Positions 53,012 to 64,000 of a stretch of DNA of 64,000 nucleotides are shown here, in pieces. Made by a program: the position numbers and the translations under genes. Below the pieces are notes generated by a model, which saw nothing but the letters and a program-made list of their open reading frames with translations, had not been told where the DNA came from and searched no databases. This DNA comes from Malania oleifera (Eukaryota > Streptophyta > Magnoliopsida > Santalales > Ximeniaceae), in assembly GCF_029873635.1 (NCBI RefSeq), contig NC_080420.1, forward strand, positions 124,335,958 to 124,399,957, given 5' to 3'. Within the stretch, counting starts at the first letter, position 1, and every line of letters begins with the position of its first letter.

Positions 53012-54266
53012 TCTTACTGTTCTTACCATGATATTGAAATTACCATAACATCTTAAACTAATCTGCATAATCTGAATTTCTGACTGAATAACTAAATAAA
53101 CTGAATAACCGAGTGTTATGGATTTGAAGTCATGGAATTCTGAATAATACTTTAAATCATATTTTCTGAAAACTGATATCAATATTTTCCTACTAATAAA
53201 CTGTAAAACATGATGTTTGTAAAACTGTATAAATATTATACTAAACTATAACAAACTCATGCCACACAATAGAGTAATTAAATTCCATACTCTAAAATTT
53301 GCATTTCTTGATATAATAATAAAATTCTGAAAAATTGAATAATAATACTAATACATACATGATTTTCTGGTAAACTTTCTAAAATTTCTAGCATAGCATA
53401 TTTCTCTTACCTATCTGATTGAGAGGCTAGCCTCCACTTAACACTCCACTCTCGCATCCCTGGTGCACCAACCTCAAAAACCTGCATTTATATTCACATA
53501 TCTTCCAATAAATCAATACACCCATAATTCTTAAAATTACCTAGTCATAATTCTCTTAACCCATAATTTACCTGGGTTCCGGAACAGATACCCGTTGGGG
53601 TCCTCAACCCATGACTATACGGTCCCAAAACACCCTATTCCTGAAAATATGACACTCCAAATTTATTCCACAAAATATCAGTATATTCTCATAGTATGCA
53701 AAATCTGGCCTTAAATAATACTGGTAATACTGAAAATACCTAAAAATCTACTTACCCAAATTTCAGGATGGTTTCCAAACTGCTCCAATCGAATTTCCGC
53801 TCCAGTTAGATTGTAGAGAATCTCCCCAGGATCATCGTGGTAGCTTCTGATCATCGAACCGGGGAGAATCGGAGCCAGAAATCTAGAGAGAAGTGAGAGG
53901 GTGCGTTTTAGAGAGAGAGAAAGAACTGGGGAGAAATGAATTTTCGCAGAAAAATCTGATTTAGGCTATATATAAAAATACTGACCATGTGGCCTCGTCG
54001 ACGAGCCACGTCCCTTTGTCGACGAGTCCATGAAGGCAGTTCGTCGATGAAGATGCTGCCCTCGTCGATGAATTTCAGACTCTAAAAAATAGCCTCTCGA
54101 TAAATTCTCGTCGATGAGACACACGTCCACGTCGATGAGCCCAAGCAAACGATTCGTCGACGAACGTTCCGCGTTCGTCGACGAGGCCTTGCCAACTCCC
54201 TTTTAAAATCCTTTTCCCCTCTCTTTTCTTTATTCTTTAATTCCAATAATTATCTGGGTTATTACA
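52001..54266 (-). mobile_element. solo LTR Q
   Basis: 2,266 bp from TGTAACGACATGC to CTGGGTTATTACA, flanks CTGTG (51996-52000) and CTGTA (54267-54271), one mismatch. In minus sense: TCGTCGACGA-type cluster (53994-54185), TATA-like sequence at 53965-53974, then a (GA) tract near 53912. An (AT)n tract lies at about 52976-53007. Same family as J1/J2. No coding sequence. Confidence 0.85.
53994..54185. repeat. TCGTCGACGA-type palindrome cluster in Q
   Basis: About eight copies of TCGTCGACGA or its CpG-decayed forms (TCGTCGATGA, TTGTCGACGA and similar) in under 200 bp, next to the LTR's TATA-like box. Confidence 0.85.
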
Positions 54267-55670
54267 CTGTACATGTAAAAAACTTTTGTTTGTGTTGTAT
54301 GATTTTTTGTTATGTTGGGGTTAGTTTGTGATTATATGTTTTAGTTAGATGTAGGGTACACTTTGATAGTTGTAAACTTGTAGTGTATGGAAAAGTTCTC
54401 ACACTTTGGTAGTTGTAAACTTGTAGTGTATGGAACAGTTCTCACATTTGAATTCAGAACTGGTTTCCTGTTTCCCCTCTCTCTCCCCTTCATGCAGCCC
54501 TCTCCCTTCTCTACTTCTTCTTTTCTTCTCCTCTTTCCTTTCTCTCCCTTGATTCCCTTTCCAACTCTCTGTTTCTGTTTATGCTACGGTCCTGCATCAG
54601 TTTGGTGCCAAAGCAAATCATGATCATCCGTGCCATAGCCACTCAGCCAATATTACAGTATCCCTCTTTTGATGTGAAATGTTACAAATACAAAGGCAAT
54701 TAAAGCAGTCACAGTCACAGTCACAGTCACACAATCGCTGTTCAATTCCTTCAAAATTTCCAGAAGTTACAACCACTGCCACTCGTCTCAAACACCACTT
54801 TTCTGAAAAATTTTTGCAGCACCACCATCACCATTAAAGACAGAACCCCTTGACCCTTGAAATTTCATTGCTTTTTTGACCACTGGAGATCTGCCAAGTG
54901 CAGCCAAAAATTTTCCGATTGTCGCTGCTTCAAAATCCGACTTATGCTGGAGTTTTTCTTCGCACTGCTAGTACCATTCACTTCACCACCCCATGAACTG
55001 CCTTTAGCCAGACGACCATCACCTGCGACCACACATGCGACTGAAGTCCAGCAATTGAAATTTTTTAATCTGCAGCATGATATTTTGATTCCAGGTATAA
55101 TATTTTGCAAACATGAGTAATATATTGATTTGACTTACTATAAATTGGACTGTCACTGTCCTGTCAGCAATTTGGAGAGCCAATTGTCACTGCCAGCATC
55201 AAGAATCAGAATCCATTGTGGCATTTTCCTGCCAGCACCAGATTCGGACTCTAGTAACTAGTGGGTTGTTCTGTGAGGATTTGAAAAATTTGGGAGGCTA
55301 GTTAGAGAAAATTGCATGACCTTGCAATTTGTGCTTAAGAGTCTTTGGTGAAGTAAGCAAAATTCTCCCATTCATCTTGATTAATGTTTAAAATTTAAAT
55401 GACTATGATTAATTAGTAATTTTCATAATTCCAAGCTTCTAGATTTCATCTAAAAAAAGTTGCTTTTTCTTATGAGTTCCTTTGCTTGAATCCTTGTTCA
55501 TAGTTCATACCTATAGTCCCTTGTTTTCATACTATGTAGGACCATGTCAAATCATGTGCATTATATTAAATAGCCTTATGTGTGTGCATTGTAGTCTTTT
55601 TGGTTCATGTCACTTGTCGTCACTTTGGAAACCTAATGAATCTCCATATTCAGTAGGGTCAGCCTAGGTG
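54267..55670. other. spacer without recognised gene
   Basis: It contains a 43-bp tandem duplication (54360-54445), a CT-rich stretch (about 54470-54560) and a short (CACAGT)n run near 54710. Open frames at 54387-54623 and 54857-55120 show no recognisable domain and I do not call them genes. Confidence 0.4.
54360..54445. repeat. 43-bp tandem duplication
   Basis: Copies 54360-54402 and 54403-54445, both ACTTTG[A/G]TAGTTGTAAAC and onward to GTTCTCAC, differing at two positions. Confidence 0.85.
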
Positions 55671-55671
55671 T

Positions 55672-56070
55672 AATGGTCTCAAGCCCAGCTCCAACAAGGT
55701 ATTATCTGTTTTGGTTCACCGACCTCATAGTTTTGTTCTATAAAAGGCGCATCACATAGTTTATGTTCGAACTATCCTTATAAGCCCAAGATCTTCCTAG
55801 TACACATCTAATGTAGACCATGGCATGCTCTCCCGTTTGATCTTTTATGCCACTCATCAGAGTGGCTTACACCTCTGTGGAGGATCCACCCATATGATAG
55901 TAGTCCTATGGTCGCTCTGATGCCAAACTTAATGGTCTTGGGCCCAATTTTGGTGAGGTATTGTCCGCTTTAGCCCAGTAGCCTCATGGTTTTGTCCTAT
56001 AAAAGGCGCCTCACATGGTTAGTATCCAAACCATCCTTATAAGTCCAAGATCTCCCTAACACATATTCAA
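55672..56070. repeat. direct repeat, 259-bp period
   Basis: The two copies start at about 55672 and 55931 (TAATGGTCTCAAGCCCA, TAATGGTCTTGGGCCCA). Both contain CTATAAAAGGCGC and CCTTATAAG, about 140 bp each, with a different spacer between. This might be a duplicated promoter-like part of an unidentified transposon. Confidence 0.7.
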
Positions 56071-56199
56071 TGTAGGAATGTTACATGGGCATTCTTCCCA
56101 CCCTAGGTGTAAGGGGCTCCTATAGCATTCAACACGTTGAGTTAGGCCCCTAGACCACAGGTTGACTACTGCATCCCCTCCAGCCTTAAACTAGGTTTA

Positions 56200-57335
56200 G
56201 GTTCGAGGAGGATAAGTTTGATGAGGTTGATAATGTGGAGTACTTCATTAATAGATCCTTTTTTTGCTATCGGGAAAAAAAAATGTGGAGTACCAAACTA
56301 ACCCTAGGCATACACCATATTCGTTTAGACATGATTGAGAGGACTTAAAATATATCAATAAGAGGGTCAAGGTAGAAATGCAAACTTATGATGGCAAATT
56401 AGATCCAACTTCCTTCCTAGATTGGGTAAAATAGATGGAGGACTACTTTGAGGAGAGATGGAGGACCATTTTGATGGGTACCACATAAGAGGTGAGACAA
56501 AGTTTAGTTTTTCAAGATGAAACTTGTAAGACAAGCCAAGAAGTAATGGAAAACTATACAATAGACCCTCTAGAAGTTAGTTGAACCTTCCATTACCTAA
56601 TGGAAGTGATGAGGCAACAGTTGAAAGGGGAGTAGCTTGCTGCTTCTAGTTGTTTAGCGAGCTCTTGAACTATTGACAAACCATCACTATAGTGATTTGC
56701 AGAGCTTTTGTTTTGGAATGATATTGTTGAGGCCACACATTGCACAATCAACATGTTCCTCATTGGTCTTAAGGAGGATGTTAGGATAGAGGTCCAATCA
56801 TATTCATTTGAGTTTTTTGAGGCAACTTATTTGAAAGCTATTGCATCCAAAGGACCTCAAGATTCCTCATAGGTCATCATTTTAGGTGAGTGAGTCTCAT
56901 CAATTCAAATCTTTTCCTCAATTTAGGATTAGTCTCTAGTCTATCCCTAGAGAGTATGACGTCTTAGGTAGATTCCCATTAGGTAATTCGTTTTTGTAGA
57001 TCTAGCATTCTTCAAGCTAGTAGCTCATTTCTGTAGTGTTATCCTTGCCACGCTACAAAACACATAGGTGCTCATTGTCCCCAACATGCCTTAGTTTTGA
57101 AGCATGAGATTGATGATATGCCTGATTGTGAGGATCATGTTGTAAACGTCAAATACTTGGGAGATGAGGGTGAGCAAGTGGATGATTTTAAGGAGGATGA
57201 AAATCATGCTAGTTTGGTGAAGCATGTCTTGTCCATTAATGTAGATTTTGAGAAACAAAAACTGACCACTAATTTTCACACTTCCATCAAATGTGGGGAT
57301 GGGACATATGAGTTGGTCATTACTTGGGTGTAGTA
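56200..57335 (+). pseudogene. Ty3/gypsy-type gag remnant with CCHC zinc knuckle
   Basis: Near 56372 the frame reads VEMQTYDGKLDPTSFLDW, the start of a plant retrotransposon gag core. Near 56740 another frame gives INMFLIGLKEDVRIEV, its C-terminal part. A complete CX2CX4HX4C knuckle (CYPCHATKHIGAHC) lies at 57037-57078. A degraded stretch toward a protease follows at about 57240-57330. Several stops and frameshifts interrupt it, and no RT or integrase follows. Confidence 0.68.
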
Positions 57336-57839
57336 GCATGAATGTAATCCCCATAGCTGGTCTAGGTAGATTGAAATGCAAGGGAGAGCTACACCCCATC
57401 CTTCTATAGTGAACTGATTAAACTGGACAATTTATTGTGATGTAGCCCTATGGATGTGGCCCCAGTGGCCCCATGTCCTATCAGGGCACTTGCAGTTTTA
57501 TGATGATCTAGCTTGTTGTGTCCAACCATGGTTGTTTGTATATATATACGAAGACAAAAGGATCATTATAAAGCCCACAATGAAGGATCCCAAGTTCTAG
57601 AATGAGCTAACCCTTTAGGTCTTGTATAGTATCCAATTGCTATATTATAGGGTTTTTTGAGCAAGTGAGCTTAGAAAGCAAGTGTTGCTTCTAGTCATAG
57701 CTCGGGAAGCTCCTTTTGAGGTCTTGAATTACCATGTGAGTTTCCATAATTTATTTGTTGGTTGAGTTCTATAAGTGTAATATTGAGCTTCCTATGGAGC
57801 TACCATCACTATAGATGTGGTCCCAAGCATGGTTTTAGG

Positions 57840-59265
57840 TCCCCGTTTGGGAGCACTTAAAAAATAAATGCTTATATCACTTATCACTTAAAATAAGTAC
57901 TTTTACCAAAAAGTGGCGTTTGACTTGTACTGCAACAAACACTTATTGCAAAAAGTACTTTTCTAAAACCACTTTTTTGAAAACTATTTAAGTGAATTTT
58001 GAGAAGCAATCTAAGTTTTTTGGTCACTTATAAGTGGCGCTGTTCATAGGTGGGGTTAATTTTGTAAATATAAGAAAATTTAGTGGCCATTTTATAATTT
58101 TAAAAAATACATTAAAAGATAATCATATACTATTTTATTGTTTGTTATAATATATTAATTATTAATGAAACATAATTCAATTCTAGAATAAATAAGAAAA
58201 ACCATCTATTAATTTAAATTAATATTACAAATTAAAAATACTAATTTAATTAATAATATTATTTTAATAAAAATTAATATGATAATCCTATGTTATAAAT
58301 ATAAATTAAGAACTAGATTATTGTTAATCAAAAAATAATATTATCTTATTTTTACTTAATAAAGATATTTAAATATTAATTAAAAGCAATAGTTAACATA
58401 ATTATTAATTAAATTGTTAATTTAAAATTGACCATATATTATTTTATTATGCATTATAACCTATTATTTATTAATGAAATATAATTAAATTTGGGAATGA
58501 ATAAAAAAACCATCTATAAATTTAAACTAACATTCAATAAACTAAAATTTTTAATTTAGTTATTAATACTATATTTAACATAAATTAATGTGATAATCAT
58601 ATGGTATAAATATGCATTAGTAACAAGATTATTGTTAATTAATAAATAATATTATATTATTTTGATTAATAGAAATTATTTATAATTTTAATTAGAAAAT
58701 TAATATATTATCATTTTAATTTCTAACTATAAAATATTAATATTTTTTTTTAAATATATTTAAAAATAACTATATATATTATTTTACTACGTATTATGAC
58801 ATATTAATTATTATCAATCAATTCTGAATTGAAGAAGAATTATTTATTAATTTAAATTAACATTAAATAAATTAAAATTTTGAATTTAATTAGTAATATT
58901 ATTTTTATCATAATTTAATATGATAGTAGTATGTTAAATTATACATTAATAACAAGATTATTGTTAATTAAAAATAATAATCTTATATTATTTTTAATAA
59001 AAAATATTTAAATTTTAATTATAAATAATTAAAATATTTCTCAATGAAATTTTAATTAAAAATATTAATAAATGAATTTTAAAATATGTTTTAAAATAAT
59101 CATATGGTACCCTTTAATAAAATTAGATACCACTTATTTTAAACACAACCAAAAGTCACTTATAACTTTGAGCAATTTTCTTGTTCAACATTTATTATTA
59201 GCACTTATTAAATTCAGCACTTTTTCTGTAAAACACTTTTACATAAATAGTTCCAAACAATTTTT
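57840..59265. mobile_element. AT-rich non-autonomous DNA-transposon-like element with internal tandem repeats
   Basis: The left end (GTCCCCGTTTGGGAGCACTT) and the right end, read as complement (ATTGTTTGGAACTATTTATG), are weakly inverted. Both are followed by AAGTACTTTT/AAAAGTG-like words, as in hAT or Mutator-derived non-autonomous elements. The interior is extremely AT-rich and made of tandem units. No transposase is seen, and neither the family nor a target duplication could be settled. Confidence 0.45.
58121..59100. repeat. three tandem AT-rich units of about 310-340 bp
   Basis: Units start at about 58121, 58431 and 58769, and a fourth begins near 59095. Each starts ATCATATACTATTTTATT or a variant and later carries AAGATTATTGTTAAT and TATTAATGAAA-like text. 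Divergence is considerable. Confidence 0.65.
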
Positions 59266-59559
59266 AAATTGCGGTAGCAGGTAGCATAATGTAAAGGTAA
59301 CGGGTGTAGGGCGAAGTTGGAGTAGCAGTTGTTACATAATGGGAAGTGGGTGTAACAACCGTGAAGTTTTTTCAAGCACGCACAAGCTTATGCTTATTAC
59401 TGTATTTGCATGTTTTAAGCTTTTAACACTTCTTAGAAAGAGTTTTAATGTATTTTGGATCCTTTAATTCGACTAAGTTATTTGATAAGCGCAAAAAATT
59501 TACTTTTGTCTTAAACTGCCACTAACAAAAAATTATGTGTGAGTGTATATTTATACTAC

Positions 59560-59765
59560 TACATTTTTTTTTTGGGTGTCTCGGGATCATTGGGTGCCAC
59601 CCCCCTCCTTCGTACTAGTCGCAGGCCTACGCCGACAGTGCCCTCCACCTGCGTAGGATGTAGATCGCGGATATGCACTCAGCTGGCAGAGTTTGAACTT
59701 GGGTTTATACCGTCAAGCGGCCCACCTCAGTCTCTTTTTTACCACCCGAGCTTATGCTCAGGGGT
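59560..59765. repeat. GC-richer interspersed repeat fragment, possibly SINE-like
   Basis: A compositionally distinct block after a T run, with GAGTTTGAACTTGGG, which loosely resembles a Pol III B box. No A box, poly(A) tail or flanking duplication could be fixed, so the class is uncertain. Confidence 0.2.
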
Positions 59766-59820
59766 TATTTATGCTTCTTCATTATTCTTATTGTTGATGG
59801 TTATCTTAGTCATTCAGCAT

Positions 59821-60060
59821 TGTTAGTGTGTGAGTGTTATGTTAACAAGTAAGAGTTAGTAAGGTCATTATGGTAATTGATATGTACTTTGACGTATATT
59901 ATAAATAAAGGGAGAGACCTATCATTGTGATTAGGTCTTCCATTTCACCCAATCATTCAACTCGGTACCGGAGCGAGATTCTGAGACCTATACCCTAATT
60001 GTCACAGCCACCATCAGCACGGAAGCCCAAAAGCCTAAATCCGGTGCATGTTTTCCATCA
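59821..60060 (+). mobile_element. Copia-like LTR with leader fragment
   Basis: A 139-bp LTR-like unit (59821-59959, TGTTAGTGTGTGAG to CAATCATTCA, with a TATAAATAAAG box) is followed by a decayed primer site (CTCGGTACCGGAGCGAG, related to TGGTATCAGAGC). Leader or early gag text runs to about 60060, where L1 sequence begins. Confidence 0.55.
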
Positions 60061-61830
60061 TGGAAGAATTTTCAGCAACACCGTATCTCCAGTTCGCTGA
60101 TGACACCATTTTCTTTGTAAATGATCACAGTCTCTGTTTTAGGAATATTTGGGTATTCTTCATATTTTCAAGAGGGTGTCTGTGCTCAAAATAATATGGG
60201 GAAGAGTGGTTTAGCAGCCATGAATGTGCCAATTGAGCATGTTAGGGAGTGGGCAAACAAAATGGGGCATGGTATTTTGGATTGGCCTTTGACATACTTA
60301 GGTGTCCCTTTGGGGGGTAAACCTAAAGCTATAGATTTTTGGAACCCAGTAGTGGAAAGGGTGATGAAGAGATTAGATGGTTGGAAGGGAGTCCTCTTTT
60401 CTGTTGGGGGTAGAATTATTTTGATTCAGGCTTGTCTTACTAGCATCCTGTTATATTTCTTGTCTATCTTTAGGATTCCGGTGAGGATGGCTAGCAAGCT
60501 CGAGAGAATCATGAGAAAGTTTTTGTGGTTTGGTGGGGGGAGTCATAAGGACCACTTAGTGAGTTGGAATGAGGTTTGTGGATCTAAAAAGAAGGGGGGG
60601 TTTTGGGTCTTGGCAAGCTGGTGTCTAAAAACACCACTCTTCTAGCTAAATGGCTATGGCACTTACCTTTAGAAGAATCGTCCCTCTGGCATAAAGTAAT
60701 AAGAAGTAAGTTTAGGACAGATGAGAATGGGTGAGATACCAATGCTAATTTAAGATGTTCTTTGGGGAGTCGGTGGAGATCCATTTCTCAAATTTATCCT
60801 TCTTTCAGCCCTCACACTAAACTTGAGGTGGGGAGGGGTTCTTATATTCGTTTTTGGAAAGACCCTTGGCTAGGAAATGCATCATTTTCTACTTCTTTCC
60901 TTCGTTTGTTTCATCTAAGTTCTGAACAAAATAAAATCATTTTATTTTTTTTGTTGGTGAATTAAGTAGTACTTTGGTTTCCTGGATTCTTCATTTTAGG
61001 AGACCTCTAAATGATAGGGAGATGATGGAATTGTCATTTTTGTTATCTTTATTGAGTGGCAGTAATTTTTCTTCAAGGAAGGACGTTCGTTTTTGGTCTT
61101 TGGACTAGTTAGATGTATTTTCTTGCAAATCTTTTCTTGAACTTTTGATTCATTTCAACTCTTCTTTCTTGCTATACTACTATTTGGAAGGCTAAGGTTC
61201 CCCCTAAAATAAAGGCTTGCACTTGGTTGCTTGTGCTTAATAAGATAAATACAATAACTTGTTGTATAGGAGACCTATGAAGGCTCTCTCTCCCAATGTA
61301 TGTAAGCTTTGTTACAAGAACTCCGAGACAACTTCTCACCTTCTTTTGCAATGTGAATTTGCTTGGAGTATTTGGAATATGCTTTTTGGCATTATGGAAG
61401 AAAGCTGGGTTTGTCCTCCCTTGGTGGAAGAATTTTTAGAAATATCCTTTGCAGGTTTTGGTAGAAGAAAGGACAAGGCAACTTTATGGAAGTGTGGCTT
61501 CTCAGTATTATGGGGTTTATGGATGGAACGTAATACTTGGATATTTTCTGGTAAAAAGTTATATCTGATGTTGGTTTTGGAAAAATTAAAGTATTTTTTT
61601 GCCTCTTTGTGATGTGTCGGGTATGGATTTTTTAAAGAGGCAAGCTTTCAGGAGCTGCAAAGAGATGGAAGCAACACGTTGACTGGATAATTTTTTTCTT
61701 GGGCAATTTCTATGTTTTTCGTTTAGTCTTGGAGTGTCTCAGGTTGTCTCGGGAGATTTCTCCTTCTCCCTCTTGTAAATTCTCTTTCTGTTAATGATAT
61801 CTTCTTTTGTTATATATATTAAAAAAAAAT
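60061..61830 (+). pseudogene. 5'-truncated L1-type LINE, RT catalytic box to 3' end
   Basis: The RT box F-A-D-D-T is at 60093-60107. After a frameshift the frame reads MGKSGLAAMNVPIEHV, then LTYLGVPLGGKP (about 60292-60327), GGRIILIQACLTSI and LVSWNEVC. The zf-RVT domain is at about 61294-61380 (C-KLCYKNSETTSHLLLQC) and a Trp-rich end (WKCGFSVLWGLWMERN) at about 61490. The 3' end has a T-rich UTR and a short A run at 61821-61829. Stops near 60643 and shifts elsewhere break the ORF. The 5' part of ORF2 and all of ORF1 are absent, typical of LINE 5' truncation. Confidence 0.85.
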
Positions 61831-62150
61831 TATATTTCAAAATTTAGAAATAAAATATTTAACGAGCTTAATATTGATATAGTTCATGAGATGGTAACAG
61901 ACCAATAAACTAGCTGGCTGAGTTGGTAAAAAGGCCAGCTCACGAGCCTATAAAGCTGGTTTGTTTAGTTGACGAGCTCAAAATTGGGCTCAAGATCAGC
62001 TCATATAATAAATGATTTCAATTGAGCCATAGTTGAGTGTTTACAAGTAGCTTGACTTGTTTACAGCCTTGTAAATGTTTTTGAATATTTTTTTTTTCCA
62101 TAAATTTTATTAGCCTTTTCTTTGTATTTCCCTCCTATGCTAATATATTG
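61831..62150. other. short spacer, nothing recognised
   Basis: AT-rich sequence with a few GAGCTCA-like words; no gene or terminus. Confidence 0.4.
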
Positions 62151-62762
62151 TGTGGGAAAACATGTTTAATGACTTGTATTCTATACGTGTATAGTTAGCT
62201 ATTTTAGGAAATTTTTGTAACGGCCTGTATTCCTAGAATTAGGCTGATTTGGTTAGTTTCCAATTCGGTTAGAATGTCCCATAAATCATGGGATCTGACG
62301 CTAGTTTCCTATTCTATTAGAATATCCCATAGATCATGGGATCTGATATAGCCTAGTTAGTTTTTCCTTTTCTGCTGCGATGGTTGATGTATATAGCTAA
62401 CTATTTGTGTATTATTCGGAAGAATGAAGAAAATTCTTCCACGAAGTGTTTCTCAGTTTGTGTCATGGTATCAGAGCCTAAAGCTCTTTTCTGAGATTAA
62501 AAACCTCTTCACACAGGCCTTCATTGCCAAGACCGTGCTACTGCTTCTTTGTACCCTATTTTACCCTGTTTTTTGGTTCAAAAACAGAGTATTTTTGCAC
62601 TTTTTCTGTTCAGCCGTCATTGCTGAAATTTCTTAGCGCAGTTTCCGTTCTTATTTCTACCTTTTCCAGCCGTCATTGCTGGTGGTTTCCGTTTCGAGTG
62701 ATTGGCCTTAGTCGCCAAGAGATCATTGTTCATGAAGAATGTCGGAGGTTGCAGAGACGATC
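62151..62762 (+). mobile_element. Copia-type element L: 5' LTR, primer site and leader, cut by K
   Basis: A probable LTR, 62151-62465 (TGTGGGAAAACATG to TTTGTGTCA), abuts TGGTATCAGAGCC (62466-62478), the standard Copia tRNA-Met primer site. About 280 bp of leader follow before K begins. The rest of the element would lie beyond the window. Confidence 0.72.
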
Positions 62763-64000
62763 TATAACGACCTCAATTTCTTAATATAAAATGAAGCATA
62801 ATAAGGTCGACCCGAACCCGTGGGTAACGGGGACACCTGTCAATTACAGCGGAAACCTAAGCAGCAGTAAATATAAAATCTCAATCATCCATTCATAAAG
62901 TATAATACTAGAGTTTACTATATCATCAAAATGTTGTTACTATATACCAACCTCCAAAAAGTCAAAATAACACTAGGATCATATAACAAAAATCTCCCAA
63001 TCCTAGTTCAACGCTTACCCTTCTAGTAGGGAAGCTCCAATCACTCAACGGCGACCCTGACCCGCCGGTCTCTTCGGGTTTCCTGAAAATCATTTAATGT
63101 TTGGGGGTGAGACACTTCTCAGTAAGGGAAAATAAACTAAATACAGCTGTGTGGCAACATGAATATTTAATGTAATTATACATATACAGTACATTTCATA
63201 TATCTGTAGACATTTATCATCACATACTGAATAATCAAATACTTACATAATTGCTGATAAATCATATCGTATGTAAACATTTATTATACTGATAATACTG
63301 AAAACATACCCAGGATGAATAGTTAACTGGTGTCATGTATTCCCCCCCATGACGGGTTGTGCAGCCCGAAGGGGAGACCCGACAATGGCTGGCCAACCAC
63401 TACTGAGTCAAATATGTCTGTAAGTACGATGGGCCCGCCACACCCTGGTCTGGACTGCTAGGTGGACGTCCACACTCTATTGAAAGCCACATCGACTATC
63501 CATCTCCCACCCCCTCGTGGGGTGGTTAGCACTAATCTAATCATAAACATCTGATCTATAAGCTACGGTACCGAGCCCCTGAACTGAACTAAACTAACAT
63601 CCGGGTTTTGATAACATATAATACATGATCATATATATAACATCATTACGGCCTCGTGCCGAACATATCGTAATTACAGCCTCGTGCCGAACATAACATA
63701 ATTACGGCCTCTTGCCGAACATATCATAATTACGGCCTTGTGCCAAACATATCTATATATTATTTTGAAAATAAATCATTTATCATGTATTTCAAAATTA
63801 TCATTTACTGCATTATTACGTAATCCCTGAAAACATGCTATACTCGTAAAATCTTTCATATCATGATATTTTTCATGAAAAATAACATTCATGCCACACA
63901 AGTTGGGTAAATCATGTATTTCCATTTTTAAATCCCAATTCTCGTACAACAGTAGTATTTTTCCAGTAACACACATTTTCTCAGTAATATACAAGGATCA
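62763..64000 (-). mobile_element. LTR K, same family as J1/J2, truncated by the window edge
   Basis: It starts TATAACGACCTC (TG decayed to TA) and has the family order: CGTGGGTAACGGGGACA, CAGCGGAAACCTAAGCAGC, the GGGTGAGACACTTCTCAGTA block (63105-63124), then a short array of TACGGCCTCGTGCCGAACAT units (about 63648-63750). The other end is outside the window. Confidence 0.82.
63648..63750. repeat. short tandem array of TACGGCCTCGTGCCGAACAT units (K)
   Basis: Four units of about 26-29 bp, differing mainly at C/T and G/A positions. It occupies the same place in the LTR as the GGCCCGTACGCCGG array of J1/J2 but with a different core. Confidence 0.8.

Noticed and set aside
54857-55120. 87-codon frame as a gene
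   Set aside because: No domain, no codon signal, and an equally long frame exists on the opposite strand (55110-54865).
59560-59765. Functional tRNA gene
   Set aside because: Only a weak B-box-like word is present; no A box and no cloverleaf could be drawn.

Overview
The window looks like nuclear DNA of a eudicot plant, probably one with a large, repeat-rich genome. It is AT-rich, has intron-containing genes with GT..AG splice sites, and is filled with plant LTR retrotransposons and L1-type LINEs. I see no bacterial, organellar, rRNA, tRNA or CRISPR content. The species cannot be named from this sequence.

Layout. 1-12.9 kb is the genic part. It holds a seven-coding-exon PIF3-type phytochrome-interacting bHLH gene (+, 3807-7600) with a leader carrying two short uORFs. 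Convergent with it is a two-exon gene for a Glu-rich acidic protein with a basic tail (-, 9011-11841). From about 12.9 kb to the right edge nearly everything I can identify is transposon-derived. At 13.8-24.0 kb five LTR units sit inside one another, most with recognisable 5-bp target duplications. At 24.0-29.6 kb a decayed minus-strand L1 is split by two solo LTRs. At 29.6-46.8 kb a Copia element (A) has its 5' LTR cut by a second Copia (B) and by a solo LTR (C, itself containing solo LTR D), and its polyprotein cut by solo LTR P. At 46.8-54.3 kb there is AT-rich spacer, a Copia fragment (N) split by a 451-bp LTR (M), two L1 scraps and solo LTR Q. At 54.3-64 kb come direct repeats, a Ty3/gypsy gag remnant, an AT-rich element with internal tandem repeats, a Copia LTR fragment joined to an L1 3' half, and the 5' end of another Copia (L) cut by LTR K, which runs off the window.

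The most interesting pattern concerns the LTRs. Ten units belong to one broad TGTAACG...TTACA family (F, G, J1, J2, Q, K and C, D, E, P), yet no coding body attributable to that family is present. In five of them, a cluster of copies of the palindrome TCGTCGACGA lies immediately upstream of a TATA-like box in the transcriptional sense. Two unrelated LTRs (H and I) have the same layout with different words (CAGTCGGCTGAC and GGTCGACCGAAC). The degenerate copies differ mostly by CpG to TpG/CpA changes. This looks like a recurrent U3 enhancer-array design decaying under CG methylation; that reading is inference.

No transposon reading frame here looks intact, so the only genes likely to be functional are the PIF3-like gene and its convergent neighbour. 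All calls were made by eye from sequence, with no database search.
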